Source: Bradyrhizobium sp. SK17
Lineage (GTDB): Bacteria; Pseudomonadota; Alphaproteobacteria; Rhizobiales; Xanthobacteraceae
Direction of reading: 5' to 3'
DNA length: 64,000 bases
Assembly: GCF_002831585.1 (NCBI RefSeq)
Contig: NZ_CP025113.1
Coordinates: forward strand, 7,083,001-7,147,000
Shown: positions 25,756-36,470 of the stretch, piece by piece
Numbering within the stretch: the stretch's first letter is position 1
Layout: every line of letters begins with the position of its first letter
Notes under the pieces: generated by a model
What the model was told of the DNA's origin: nothing
Seen by the model: the letters and a program-made list of their open reading frames with translations, nothing else
Databases searched by the model: none
Program-made: the position numbers and the translations under genes

Positions 25756-26576
25756 CAGGCGGCTCCCGCCTGTGTCGACTGGGCATAGCCCTTCATCACC
25801 TCGTCCTTCAGCACGCCCCAGATCTCGCGGTGCAGGGCATGGAAATCCTTCTCCATCCGGATCTCGGCGATATCACGCGGCCGCGGCAGCGTGATGCGCC
25901 AATCGCCGATGATGCGCGCGCCCGGGCCGGCCGACATGATCACGACACGGTCGGCCAGCGCGATCGCCTCCTCGAGGTCGTGGGTGACGAACAGCACCGC
26001 CTTGCGGTCGGCGCTCCACAGTTCGAGCAGCAGATTGCCCATGATCTGACGGGTCTGGGCGTCGAGCGGGCCGAACGGTTCGTCCATCAGCAGGATCTTC
26101 GGATCACGGATCAGCACCTGCGCCAGCGCCACGCGCTTGCGCTGGCCGCCCGACAGCATGTGCGGATAGCGGCCGGCGAAGGCGCCGAGCCCGACCGAGG
26201 TCAGCCATTGCTGCGCGCGTGCCAGCGCCTCGCTGCGCGGCGTGCCCGAAATCTCGAGACCGATCGCGACATTGTCGATCGCGGTCTTCCACGGGAACAG
26301 CGCATCGGCCTGGAACAGATAGCCGGCGTCGCGGTTGAGGCCGCCGAGCGGCTTGTCGAAGATTCGCGCCGACCCGGCCACGGGTTTCAACAGCCCCGCG
26401 GTGACGTTGAGCAGCGTCGACTTCCCGCATCCGGTCGGGCCGACAATGGCGACGAATTCGCCATGGGCCACCGACAGACTGGCCTGCTCGACCGCGGTAT
26501 AGACCCGCCCATCCGCCAACCGAAACGCCACCGTCGCACGATCAAGCGCGATTGCCGTCGGCTCTGAATTCTTCAC
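25755..26576 (-). CDS. ABC transporter ATP-binding protein, SsuB/TauB type
   Basis: 273 residues. Walker A VGPTGCGKSTLLN, Q-loop YLFQADALFPWKTAIDNV, signature LSGGQRKRVALAQVL, Walker B ILLMDEPFGPLDAQTR, switch His FVTHDLEEAI: all intact. Start GTG 26576 is chosen for GGGGAGG at 7-base spacing; the open frame continues upstream without a ribosome site. Transcribed ahead of the permease. Confidence 0.93.
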   Translation of the reverse strand: MKNSEPTAIALDRATVAFRLADGRVYTAVEQASLSVAHGEFVAIVGPTGCGKSTLLNVTAGLLKPVAGSARIFDKPLGGLNRDAGYLFQADALFPWKTAIDNVAIGLEISGTPRSEALARAQQWLTSVGLGAFAGRYPHMLSGGQRKRVALAQVLIRDPKILLMDEPFGPLDAQTRQIMGNLLLELWSADRKAVLFVTHDLEEAIALADRVVIMSAGPGARIIGDWRITLPRPRDIAEIRMEKDFHALHREIWGVLKDEVMKGYAQSTQAGAA

Positions 26577-26772
26577 CGCGTGCCTCCCCACATTGCGGGA
26601 TGGCTTAGCGGGTTGAACGGGCAAGTCAACGCAGGAAGATGGCGCATAAAGCCGCTGATGCGGCGGTCACGCGGTTTTCAGCGCAGCCGGGTTGTGCGCC
26701 ACGCAACCGGGGTTGCGAATTGGCCCGACATCGTCGAGGCTGCCAGCCGAAGCGGTGGACGAGGAGACAATC

Positions 26773-27696
26773 ATGCGGATCGCAGTGGTCGGCGCCGGCG
26801 GCGTCGGGGGCGGCTTTGGCGCGGCGCTGGCGCACGCCGGAGCCGACGTCACCTTCATCGCGCGCGGCGCCCACCTCGCCGCCATGCAGAGCGAGGGGCT
26901 GAAGGTTCAGGGCGGCCGCGGCGAAAGCCACCTGGTCCCGACCAAGGCGACCGACGATCCCGCACGCGTCGGCCCGGTCGATATCGTGCTGTTCTGCGTC
27001 AAGCTGTGGGATGTCGAAAGCGCAGGCCAGCACATCAAGCCGATGGTCGGTCCCGACACCGCGGTGATCCCGCTGCAGAACGGCATCGACGCGCCCGACC
27101 GGCTGATCCCGATCCTTGGACGCAACGCCGTGATGGGCGGCGTGGCGCAGATCTCGGCCTCGATCATCAAGCCCGGCGTGATCAACCAGGTCGGCAGCTT
27201 CATGCGCATGATCTTCGGCGAGCTCGACGGCCGTATCACGCCGCGTGGCAAAGCGCTGCTCGAACTCTGCCTCAAGGCCGGCTTCGATGCGACGCTGAGC
27301 GAGGCGATCAACACCGAGCTGTGGATGAAGTTCATCGGCCTCGCCACCAATGCCGGCATGACCGCGGTCACCAGGCTGCCGATCGGCCGATTGCGCGACG
27401 ATCCCGATCTGCGCCCGCTGTTCGTGTCGGCCTGCGAGGAGACCATCGCGGTCGCCCACGCCAGCGGCATCGAGTTGCCAAAGGATGCTTTTTCGAAGGT
27501 GCTCGACTTCATCGGACACGCGCCGCCGGCGATGAAGGCATCGATGGCGCTCGATCTCGAACGTGGCAACCGGCTCGAACTGCCCTGGCTGAACGGCAAG
27601 GTGGTCGAACTCGGCCGCAAGCTCGGCGTGCCGACGCCGACCCACGACATGCTCTATGCGGTGCTGAAGCCCTATGCGATGGGCGCGCCGGCGTAA
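26773..27696 (+). CDS. Ketopantoate reductase (ApbA/PanE) family protein
   Basis: 307 residues. N-terminal Rossmann domain MRIAVVGAGGVGGGFGAALA, then VDIVLFCVKLWDVESAGQHI, IPLQNGID and the C-terminal helical domain with ELWMKFIGLATNAGMTAVTR (the catalytic Lys region of the family) and GNRLELPWLNGKVVELGRKLGVPTPTH. NADPH-dependent reduction of 2-dehydropantoate (pantothenate synthesis) or a related 2-keto acid is expected, but genomes of this group carry several paralogues, so I give no panE symbol. GAGGAG lies 7 bases before ATG 26773. Confidence 0.88.
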   Translation: MRIAVVGAGGVGGGFGAALAHAGADVTFIARGAHLAAMQSEGLKVQGGRGESHLVPTKATDDPARVGPVDIVLFCVKLWDVESAGQHIKPMVGPDTAVIPLQNGIDAPDRLIPILGRNAVMGGVAQISASIIKPGVINQVGSFMRMIFGELDGRITPRGKALLELCLKAGFDATLSEAINTELWMKFIGLATNAGMTAVTRLPIGRLRDDPDLRPLFVSACEETIAVAHASGIELPKDAFSKVLDFIGHAPPAMKASMALDLERGNRLELPWLNGKVVELGRKLGVPTPTHDMLYAVLKPYAMGAPA

Positions 27697-27821
27697 TGAG
27701 CGTGCCGAGCCGCCGTTCGGGAGGCTGCGCCTCGCCAACCAAGACCGTTCGAGGAGACAAGCGTGTCGCGAGGCCGCCCACAGGCGATTTCGTTGGTAGG
27801 CCGCCGAGGCGTGCGCCCGCC

Positions 27822-28091
27822 TCAATGACCGCGATGACGTCCGCGATGCGCCCGCCGCCTTGGCGGCGGCGGCGGAGCGAAGAAGGGATTCTCCGAGCAA
27901 ATCGCCGGAAGCCCGGACGCATTCGCCTGGCATTGCGGGATCGAGGTGAACCTGCAATCGATATAGTTTCCGCCGAACCGGCCGCCATAGACATGGATGC
28001 ACACCGGATAGTTCGGGTCGTAGGCCTGCCCGGCGGCAGGCCCGGCCAGGGCGACCGCGAACGCGGCGATTGCGAACAGCTTCAGGCGCAT
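27822..28091 (-). CDS. DUF3551 small exported protein
   Basis: 89 residues. Signal peptide MRLKLFAIAAFAVALAGPAAGQ, then the DUF3551 core AYDPNYPVCIHVYGGRFGGNYIDCRFTS with SIPQCQANASG and four Cys likely in two disulphides. The C-terminus is a Pro run followed by a basic His/Arg tail. Function unknown. Paralogue of the gene at 28233, with the same orientation. Confidence 0.85.
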   Translation of the reverse strand: MRLKLFAIAAFAVALAGPAAGQAYDPNYPVCIHVYGGRFGGNYIDCRFTSIPQCQANASGLPAICSENPFFAPPPPPRRRAHRGRHRGH

Positions 28092-28232
28092 CGATGCCTC
28101 CTTGTCGTGCGGACGGTTTCCTCACAACCGGCGCAGCCAGTCAATGGCACCGGCGACGCAACGGCCATGCGGCACACGCAAGCGCTTCAAGCGAAGTGGC
28201 TTCGCTTCCGATTCAATCAGAGCCGAATTGCG

Positions 28233-28505
28233 CTAGTCGGAGCGTTGACGTTGCCGCTGCGCCTTGCCCTTCGGCGGCTTCGCCGGCCCCTTGTAGAACG
28301 GATTGACGGAGCACGTCGCCGATCGGCCCGAGGCCGTCGCCTGGCACTGCGGCAGCGACGTGAAGCTGCAATCGATGTATTCCGGCGTCAGCCGGCCGCC
28401 ATAGACTTCCAGGCACACCGGATAGTTCGGATCATAGGCCTGCGCGGCCGCAGGCCCGGCGATGCAAACGCCGATGACGGCGATCAGGTAGAGGTTCAAG
28501 CGCAT
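28233..28505 (-). CDS. DUF3551 small exported protein, paralogue
   Basis: 90 residues from ATG 28505: signal peptide MRLNLYLIAVIGVCIAGPAAAQ, then AYDPNYPVCLEVYGGRLTPEYIDCSFTSLPQCQATASGRSATC, matching the neighbour at 27822 in almost every conserved position, with a basic C-terminal tail (KGKAQRQRQRSD). The pair is a tandem duplication separated by ~140 bases that hold no other gene. Confidence 0.85.
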   Translation of the reverse strand: MRLNLYLIAVIGVCIAGPAAAQAYDPNYPVCLEVYGGRLTPEYIDCSFTSLPQCQATASGRSATCSVNPFYKGPAKPPKGKAQRQRQRSD

Positions 28506-28542
28506 CGGGTTCTCCTCATGCCCGGACCGCGGCGCCCGGGCG

Positions 28543-29217
28543 TTATCGCTGCTCGTCATCGGCGGGCTTCGCGTCGCCCTCGCCGAGGCAGCGGATCATG
28601 AACGCCGTCGTATCCCGCGGCAGGACCTGGGCGGCGCGGGCCTTGAGACGACATTCGAGCTGTGCGATCTGGCGCGCCCGTTGCCGCTCGGACGGCAGCG
28701 CCGATTGCCGCAGGCGGCGCAATGTCATCGGCGAGCCGTCGGACTCGAAGTTCAGCTCGTATCTCTTGCCGCTCTGGTCGGTGGCGGCGCAGGTGATCGT
28801 GGACACCTGCCGGGTGACGAAGCTTCCGACCTGACGGCAGGAGCCGGTCGACATCTCGACCAGCGGCACCGGCAGACCGTCGACGCGCGGGCGATCGCTC
28901 GACTTCAGCAACATGCGGTCGACCGCAAGCTCGAACAGATTGTCCTGGGTGCGCTCGGTGCTCTCGCCCGAGAACGAGACGATGTGGCTCTTGTCGGCGG
29001 GATCGTCGAGCACCACGGTGAATTCGGAGCGGCCGCGCAGGGTGTGGAAGTAGGCCACCGCCTTGCAGGTGTAGCTGCGGCCGGCAATGCTGACATTGCG
29101 GCAAGTGCCCGACATCAACGCATAAAGGTCGACGTCATAGACCGGGCCCGCGGCGACAGCGAGCACCGGCCAGCAGACAATGGAAACCGCAATCAATTGA
29201 GCGAAACGGGAAATCAT
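28543..29217 (-). CDS. Hypothetical exported protein
   Basis: 224 residues from ATG 29217. Signal peptide MISRFAQLIAVSIVCWPVLAVA; mature part has a beta-rich region (YTCKAVAYFHTLRGRSEFTVVLDD) with Cys residues, and a charged helical second half (SALPSERQRARQIAQLECRLKARAAQVLPRD). No family recognised. The two DUF3551 genes follow on the same strand. Confidence 0.7.
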   Translation of the reverse strand: MISRFAQLIAVSIVCWPVLAVAAGPVYDVDLYALMSGTCRNVSIAGRSYTCKAVAYFHTLRGRSEFTVVLDDPADKSHIVSFSGESTERTQDNLFELAVDRMLLKSSDRPRVDGLPVPLVEMSTGSCRQVGSFVTRQVSTITCAATDQSGKRYELNFESDGSPMTLRRLRQSALPSERQRARQIAQLECRLKARAAQVLPRDTTAFMIRCLGEGDAKPADDEQR

Positions 29218-29380
29218 GCTGAAACGGTCGAAAACTCGGTCGCTGGAGAAGTTCGGGGCGCAAAGTCGCTGATTTCCACGGACTGTGCAACGATGAAGCA
29301 GGCCTAAATGTGGACGCCACCAAAACGACCGCAAACGTGGCGCGATCCGTGCTGAAAGGCCGCGGCCCCGGTGCTTTACG

Positions 29381-30217
29381 TCAAATCTGCGGGCCGGACA
29401 GGGTAACCTCGCGCTCGGCGCGGAAGACATTGCTGTAGAGGTTCGCGATCCACTGGCGGCCGCTCGCCGTCATGTTCAGGCAGTTGATGGCGCCCTGGAT
29501 GTGCGGTGCAACCATGTTCCAGTAGAATTGCGGATAGCGGTCGACGATATCGGCCGGCGATTCATAACCGAGCTGGCGGTTGATGCCGACTTCCTCGAAC
29601 TCGTGATAGAGCGCGTTGGCTTTCCTGATGTAGTTGGGATCGCCGAGTTGCCCAATGAAATCGGCCGCCCTGACGATCGACGCCTCGTCGTCATATTGCT
29701 GGCCTTCGGGCGCCGGAAACCGCGTCCCCTCGATGTTGCGCGCGACGCGCTCACGATCGAGCGGAATGACGGCCTCGAGCCGGTCGAGCACATACAGTTT
29801 GGAACGATCGACATGATACGGCATCAGGCCCGCATCCGATGAGCCGCGCGGCAGCACCACCTTGTTGCCGGACGCATCGATGACGTAACCATCCGGCCCA
29901 TCGCCCTTCAGTAGACCACGCACATAGCCGATGTCATGCGTCAGGCAGGCGATGATCGTGTGGGTGTAATCCTCGGCGGTGACGTGGGTGTGCAGCGCGC
30001 GGCCGCGGATGATGTCGTGCCCGGCCAGCGTGACCAGCATCGTATGCTCGACATTGTGGTAGAGCGCATCGCTGTTGCCGATGCATTCCAGCGCGATGCG
30101 GGCCGCGGCCGGAAGGAGTTCGCCGAAGCGGGCCTGCGAGGCACCAAACGTGCGGCTGACCCACGTGGCGAGAAACTTCTCCAAAGCTCCCGCCGCCAAC
30201 TCAGGTAACGTCATCAT
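29381..30217 (-). CDS. HD-domain metal-dependent phosphohydrolase
   Basis: 278 residues. HD-fold metal ligands are visible: YHNVEHTMLV (first His), LTHDIGYV (the HD pair) and a later Asp in IVRAADFIGQLGD. This pattern matches HD phosphohydrolases of the PDEase type. Start at MMTLPEL (30217 or 30214); upstream in-frame residues overlap the intergenic region and look unlike protein. Substrate unknown. Confidence 0.82.
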   Translation of the reverse strand: MMTLPELAAGALEKFLATWVSRTFGASQARFGELLPAAARIALECIGNSDALYHNVEHTMLVTLAGHDIIRGRALHTHVTAEDYTHTIIACLTHDIGYVRGLLKGDGPDGYVIDASGNKVVLPRGSSDAGLMPYHVDRSKLYVLDRLEAVIPLDRERVARNIEGTRFPAPEGQQYDDEASIVRAADFIGQLGDPNYIRKANALYHEFEEVGINRQLGYESPADIVDRYPQFYWNMVAPHIQGAINCLNMTASGRQWIANLYSNVFRAEREVTLSGPQI

Positions 30218-30448
30218 CGATGCAGCCCCCGACCGCGCAACGTTCCTCACTCGCTCCGATCTCTCGCCGTAGTTGGGTGGCGACTATAGCGTATCTAACG
30301 GCGTGCGGCTACGCGCTGACCGAAGCGACGATCCGCGTCAGCCGGTACTTTCCCGGTCTTGCCGGTCTTGGCGGCAAAGTTGCTGATAATGGCATGAACC
30401 CTGCATCTATCGAAGCAGACCGGGTCAACCCCACCGATAAAGGCCGTC

Positions 30449-30664
30449 ATGCTCGTTACGCTCGTCGCCATCCTCTGCAATTCTCAGCTCTGCATGGAAA
30501 AGGTCGTCACCACGAGTGATCAATCCGGCATCACCATGGGTGCCTGCGCAGTGAATGCGCAGATCGGCATCGCGGACTGGCTCTCCAAGGGCCCGTATCA
30601 TGATTGGCACTTGCAGAGTTACAAGTGCATCATGGGCAAATACGTCCCCAAGAACGAAGTGTGA
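30449..30664 (+). CDS. Small hypothetical Cys-containing protein
   Basis: 71 residues, MLVTLVAILCNSQLCMEKVV then TMGACAVNAQIGIADWLSKGPYHDWHLQSYKCIMGKYVPKNEV. Four Cys and a hydrophobic but short N-terminus. AAAGG lies 6 bases upstream of the ATG. Composition is convincingly protein-like; no family recognised. Stands alone, opposite in orientation to the HD gene. Confidence 0.65.
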   Translation: MLVTLVAILCNSQLCMEKVVTTSDQSGITMGACAVNAQIGIADWLSKGPYHDWHLQSYKCIMGKYVPKNEV

Positions 30665-30830
30665 TGTATGCTCACAGCCCCGGATCGGGCTGATCCGCTT
30701 CGGTCCCGACCGGTACAGGCCGCGAAACCAGCCGGCACGGGCGTCCGCGCCTCGAGTCAAAGTCCATTTTATGGGTTATCACTGTCGTTCACGATGGTGA
30801 GACGTGAGGCCGCCCAAGAATGGTCCAGGA

Positions 30831-31619
30831 ATGCCCGCAACGCCGCTGATTGCCTACGCGCATGTCGGCAAGAGTTTTGACAATGGTCGCGTGGTGGCGG
30901 TCGACGACGTCTCGCTCGATGTGGCCGAGGGTGAATTCCTCGCGATCGTCGGCGGCTCGGGCTCCGGCAAGACGACGCTGCTCCGGCTGGCCAACCGCCT
31001 GATCGAAGCCGATCGCGGCCAGATCGCCGTCGAGGGCGAAGATGTCAGCCGCATCGATCCGATCCTGCTGCGACGCCGCATCGGCTATGTCTTCCAGAGC
31101 GGCGCGCTGTTTCCGCATCTCACGGTCGCCGGCAATATCGGCATCACGCCAAGGCTGCTCGGCTGGCCGCAGGCCGAGATTTCCGCGCGGGTCGACGAAC
31201 TGCTCGATCTGGTGCGGCTCGACCGTGCACAACATCGTGACCGTTTGCCGCACGAGCTCTCCGGCGGCCAGCGCCAACGTGTCGGCGTCGCGCGCGCGCT
31301 GGCGGCGAAGCCGCGTATCGTGCTGATGGATGAGCCATTCGGCGCGCTCGATCCCCTGACCCGCGACGCACTCGGCGACGACTATCGAAGCCTGCACCAC
31401 GAGCTCGGCCTGACCACGGTCATGATCACCCACGACATGACCGAGGCCCTGCTGCTTGCCGATCGTGTCGCCGTCATGCATGGCGGCAGGCTGCTCGCCC
31501 TGGGCACGGCTGTGGAGCTCGCGGCCAGCACCGACGCCTATGTCGGCGAGCTGATGCGCTCGCCGCGCCGACAGGCGGAACGCCTCGGCGCATTGCTGCC
31601 GCGGGACGGCACGGCATGA
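30831..31619 (+). CDS. Osmoprotectant-type ABC transporter ATP-binding protein
   Basis: 262 residues. Walker A VGGSGSGKTTLL, Q-loop YVFQSGALFPHLTVAGNI, signature ELSGGQRQRVGVARAL, Walker B IVLMDEPFGALDPLTR, switch MITHDMTEALLLADR. The pattern and partner gene place it in the OpuCA/OsmV group (glycine betaine, carnitine, choline). It lacks the C-terminal CBS pair of longer relatives. ATG 30831 gives the family-like start MPATPLIAY; an upstream GTG at 30804 is possible. Stop overlaps the next gene by ATGA. Confidence 0.9.
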   Translation: MPATPLIAYAHVGKSFDNGRVVAVDDVSLDVAEGEFLAIVGGSGSGKTTLLRLANRLIEADRGQIAVEGEDVSRIDPILLRRRIGYVFQSGALFPHLTVAGNIGITPRLLGWPQAEISARVDELLDLVRLDRAQHRDRLPHELSGGQRQRVGVARALAAKPRIVLMDEPFGALDPLTRDALGDDYRSLHHELGLTTVMITHDMTEALLLADRVAVMHGGRLLALGTAVELAASTDAYVGELMRSPRRQAERLGALLPRDGTA

Positions 31620-33166
31620 ACGATCCACGCTGGAGCGAGGCGCTTGCGCATCTGCCTGACTATCTCGGCAACCATGTCCGGGTCAGCGTCGCCGCACTGG
31701 CACTCGGGCTCCTGATCAGCCTGCCGCTTGCGATCATCGCCCGCAACCGGCCGGTGCTGCGCGGCGCCCTGCTCGGGCTTGCCAGCATCGTGCAGACCGT
31801 ACCAGGCCTGGCGCTGCTCGCGCTGTTCTATCCATTGCTGCTGGCACTCGCCGCGCTGACCGCAAAGTGGCTCGGCCTCAGCTTTTCCGCCTTCGGCTTC
31901 CTGCCCGCGGTGCTGGCGCTCGCGCTCTATTCGATGCTGCCGGTGCTGCGCAACACCGTCACCGGCCTGTCGGGCGTCGATCCGGCGGTGCTGGAGGCCG
32001 CCAAGGGCGTCGGCATGACACCGCGGCAATCGCTCACCATGGTCGAATTGCCGCTGGCATTACCGGTGATGATGGCGGGCATCCGCACCGCCGCGGTGTG
32101 GGTGATCGGCACCGCGACGCTGTCGACGCCGATCGGCCAGACCAGTCTCGGCAACTACATCTTCGCAGGGCTGCAAACCCAGAACTGGGTGTTCGTGCTG
32201 TTCGGCTGCTTCGCCGCCGCCGCACTGGCGCTCGTCGTCGACCAGTTGCTGGCACTGATCGAGAGCGGCCTGCGCAATCGCAGCCGCATCCGCACCGCGC
32301 TCGGCGGCCTCGGCATCGCCGCCCTGATCGCGGCAACGCTGGTGCCCGCGATCGCGCGTTCGCATGGGCGCTACGTGGTCGGCGCCAAGACTTTCACCGA
32401 GCAATATGTGCTGTCCGCGCTGATCGCACAGCGCCTGCAAGCGGCCGGGCTACCGGCCACCACCCGCGCCGGCCTCGGTTCCAACGTGATCTTCGACGCG
32501 CTCGCGGCCGGCGATATCGACGTCTATGTCGATTATTCCGGCACGCTGTGGGCCAACCAGTTCCACCACACCGACATCAGGCCGCGCGCCGAACTGCTGG
32601 ATGAACTGAAGACGACGCTGGCGAAGCAAGACATCACGCTGTTCGGCGAGCTCGGCTTCGAGAATGCCTATGCGCTTGTCATGCCGAGGAAGCGCGCCGA
32701 CGTGCTCGGCATCCATTCGATCGCAGACCTCGCATCGCGCGCCGCCGCGATGTCGATCGCCGGCGACTATGAGTTCTTCTCGCGGCCGGAATGGGCCGGC
32801 ATCCAGAAGGCCTACGGGCTCTCGTTCCGCGCCCAGCGCACGATGCAGCCGGATTTCATGTACGCCGCGGTCGCCTCCGGCGAGGTCGACGTCATTGCGG
32901 GCTACACCAGCGACGGGCTGATCGCGAAATACGATCTCGTCGCACTGGAGGACAACAAGCACGCGATCCCGCCCTATGACGCGATCGTGCTGCTGTCGCC
33001 GAAGCGGCGCGATGACGAGGCCCTCAAGGCGGCGCTGCGGCCATTGCTCGGCAACATCGACATCGCCGGGATGCGCGAGGCCAATCTGCGCGCGTCGGGC
33101 AACGACGCATCATCGTCGCCCGACGCGGTAGCGCGCTGGTTGTGGGAGAAGATCGGACCGCGCTAA
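31616..33166 (+). CDS. Fused ABC permease and glycine betaine-type binding protein
   Basis: 516 residues. Residues ~1-210 are a permease (YLGNHVRVSVAALALGLLISLPLAI, coupling loop AAKGVGMTPRQSLTMVELPLALP, FAGLQTQNWVFVLFG). After a transmembrane segment near residue 230 (TALGGLGIAALIAATLVPAIA) a binding domain begins VVGAKTFTEQYVLSALIAQRL and continues with the OsmF/OpuCC hallmarks YVDYSGTLWANQF, GFENAYALVMPRK and VIAGYTSDGLIAKYDL. The binding domain is tethered to the membrane on the periplasmic side. Together with the ATPase it forms a complete two-gene importer. Confidence 0.92.
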   Translation: MNDPRWSEALAHLPDYLGNHVRVSVAALALGLLISLPLAIIARNRPVLRGALLGLASIVQTVPGLALLALFYPLLLALAALTAKWLGLSFSAFGFLPAVLALALYSMLPVLRNTVTGLSGVDPAVLEAAKGVGMTPRQSLTMVELPLALPVMMAGIRTAAVWVIGTATLSTPIGQTSLGNYIFAGLQTQNWVFVLFGCFAAAALALVVDQLLALIESGLRNRSRIRTALGGLGIAALIAATLVPAIARSHGRYVVGAKTFTEQYVLSALIAQRLQAAGLPATTRAGLGSNVIFDALAAGDIDVYVDYSGTLWANQFHHTDIRPRAELLDELKTTLAKQDITLFGELGFENAYALVMPRKRADVLGIHSIADLASRAAAMSIAGDYEFFSRPEWAGIQKAYGLSFRAQRTMQPDFMYAAVASGEVDVIAGYTSDGLIAKYDLVALEDNKHAIPPYDAIVLLSPKRRDDEALKAALRPLLGNIDIAGMREANLRASGNDASSSPDAVARWLWEKIGPR

Positions 33167-33179
33167 GCCGCCCGCTCCT

Positions 33180-34131
<952 letters not shown>

Positions 34132-34142
<11 letters not shown>

Positions 34143-35118
34143 CGCGCACGCCTCCTGAGGGGGGAGCCTGGAAGTAACGGGCGTAGATCGCCTCGAGACT
34201 CGGTTCGTCGACCGAGAGCCGCCGCAGCGCGCCGTTGGCCGCGACCACCGCGCGCGCGGCATCGGCCCGCACGTCGCGATCGGCGGTCATGCGAAAGCGG
34301 TCATCGGCGAGCGTCTCGACATTGCCGACGCCCGGGATCGCCGCCAACCGCCGGGCGATCCCGGCGCCGTCGGCCTCGACCTCGACGACGAAGCCCGCGC
34401 CCAGCACCTGAACCGCAAGCTCCGCGACCGACCCCATCATCGCGATGCGCCCGGCACGGAACAGCGCGACCCGATCGCAGACGCGCTGGACCTGGTCGAG
34501 CATGTGCGACGACAGCAGCACGGTGACGCCCTCGGCCTTCAATTCCCGGATCAGGTCAAGGAATTCGAGCGTTGCCTGCGGATCGAGACCGGAGGTCGGC
34601 TCGTCGAGGATCGCGATCTCAGCGCGCTTGACGATGATCTCGGCGAGCCCGAGCCGCTGCCGCATGCCGCGCGAGAAGGTCGCGACCCGTTTGTCGGCAA
34701 CGTCGGACAGGCGCACGCGGGTGAGTGCCGCCGCGATCCGCCGCGCCCGTTCGGCCATCGAGAGCCCCATCAGCTTGGCGGCATAGGCAAGGTTCTCCAC
34801 CGCGGTCAGGTTGTCATAGAAGCCGACCGCATCGGGCAAGTAACCGACGCGCCGCTTGACCTGCAACGGCTGCCGCGCCGGATCGAAGCCAAGCACGCTG
34901 ACCCGGCCGGCCGAGATCTCGGTGAGCCCGAGCATCATCAGGATGGTCGTGGTCTTGCCGGCACCGTTCGGGCCGAGCAGCCCGAACACCTCGCCTTCGG
35001 CGATATCGAAGTTGATGGTGTCGACGACGCTGGACTTGCCGTAGCGTTTGGTGAGATCGCGCGCTGCGATGACGGCCTCCGGCCGTGTTGCAGGGCTGTT
35101 GTTCTGTTGCTCGCTCAT
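34132..35118 (-). CDS. ABC transporter ATP-binding protein, CcmA/NosF-like
   Basis: 328 residues. Walker [14 protein letters not shown]-loop [18 protein letters not shown], signature [15 protein letters not shown], Walker [20 protein letters not shown], switch [14 protein letters not shown] ~90-residue C-terminal domain follows, as in DrrA/NosF exporters. Overlaps the NEW3 gene by ATGA and the permease by 11 bases, so the three products are co-made. Confidence 0.93.
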
Positions 35119-36293
35119 CGCCGTCCGAACCTCGCAACCGCGCCCAACATCAGCAGCAACGCGACGCCGATCACACCGGCTCCGGCCATGCCCCAGACGG
35201 TGGATGTCGTCACGGTAACGCGGAACTGGCTCGATGCCGTCTCGCCGCGCGAGGTGGCGCGCATCGCGAGCTGGTAATCACCGGCGAGCGACTTGTCGCT
35301 CGGCGTCACCAGCGCCTGCACCTCGGCATCCTTGCCGGGCACCAGGCGTTCGATCTTGGCGGGCTGGAACGTGACCTTCCAGCCGCTCGGCGCCGTCGCG
35401 GCGAGCTCGATATTGTCGGCCGGCGCGGTGCCGCTGTTGGTGACGACGACCGGGATCGTGCTCTGCTCGGCGGCGACCGCACGCGCGCTCAACAGACCGT
35501 CACGCCCGGAGAGCTGAAGCTGCGGCTGGCCGGCGACATCGAGCGCCACCTCGGTCTGCGCGGTCGCATCCTCGGCGTTGACCGTGACCTTGACCGGGAA
35601 GTGTCCGGCATCGATCGCGCTCGGCGGCCGCACCTTGAGCTTGATGTCCTTGGATTGTCCGGCATCGATCGGGATCGACGACAACTCCTGGGTGCCATAG
35701 GCCTCGGTGAACGAGGTCTCGAAATTCTGCGGCGCCGCCGCGGCGAAGCTTGCGACGAGGTTGCGGCCGCTGTCGTTCTTGATGGTCAGCGTGTACTCGA
35801 AATTCGATTTCGGGCTGCCGCGCAACTCGGGAAGCTTCGACGACACCGTCAGCTTTGCCGGCAATTCCTTGGCGAGTGCGACCACGATCGGCAGACTTGC
35901 CTCGCTGCCCTGCCCTTCGGCCTTCACCGTCAATGTCTGCTCGGCGAGCGAAGCATTGGCGGGAATATCGAGGCGAAGCTGCAACGGCACGCTGGAATCC
36001 GGTGCCGGCATCGCGGCTGCGACGGGCTGGCCGCCGCCGAGCAGCGTCGCGGTCCAGCCGCTCGGCACGCCCTCGACCGAAAGCCTGTAGCGTTGCGGAC
36101 CGAGATCGTAATTCTGTAGTCGCAGCGAGATGTTCGAGGTGGTGCCCGGCCTGACGGTGACGGCCGGATAGTCCGTCATCATGTAGAGCCCCTTGATGTC
36201 GTGGGGTGGCTCTGCGGCGTAGGCTGTGGAAACGGCAAGGGGAGTAGCAAGTCCGAAGGCGACGACAAGGCGCGCAACATCGAGCGCTCGCAT
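35115..36293 (-). CDS. NEW3-domain exported membrane protein of an ABC exporter operon
   Basis: 392 residues. Signal peptide from ATG 36293 ([26 protein letters not shown]), then tandem Ig-like NEW3 (alpha-galactosidase-associated) domains, seen as repeated [42 protein letters not shown] and [26 protein letters not shown] units. A single C-terminal membrane helix ([20 protein letters not shown]) anchors it. First gene of the operon with the NosF/NosY-like ABC pair; probably a periplasmic accessory to that transporter. Confidence 0.86.
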   Translation of the reverse strand: MRALDVARLVVAFGLATPLAVSTAYAAEPPHDIKGLYMMTDYPAVTVRPGTTSNISLRLQNYDLGPQRYRLSVEGVPSGWTATLLGGGQPVAAAMPAPDSSVPLQLRLDIPANASLAEQTLTVKAEGQGSEASLPIVVALAKELPAKLTVSSKLPELRGSPKSNFEYTLTIKNDSGRNLVASFAAAAPQNFETSFTEAYGTQELSSIPIDAGQSKDIKLKVRPPSAIDAGHFPVKVTVNAEDATAQTEVALDVAGQPQLQLSGRDGLLSARAVAAEQSTIPVVVTNSGTAPADNIELAATAPSGWKVTFQPAKIERLVPGKDAEVQALVTPSDKSLAGDYQLAMRATSRGETASSQFRVTVTTSTVWGMAGAGVIGVALLLMLGAVARFGRR

Positions 36294-36470
36294 GGGCAAA
36301 CACTCCTGCAAGAAGGGCGGGATTGGCTAACTTGACGCTGCGCGCTGATGAACATCGTGGCAGCGACGCAACCGATCATCGAGCCAATCGTGACGAAATC
36401 TCGGCGGGGCAATTACAAATGAGTAATGCACGCGGCTTCGCGCAGACGACCTTCGTCTACCGACGTTAGT

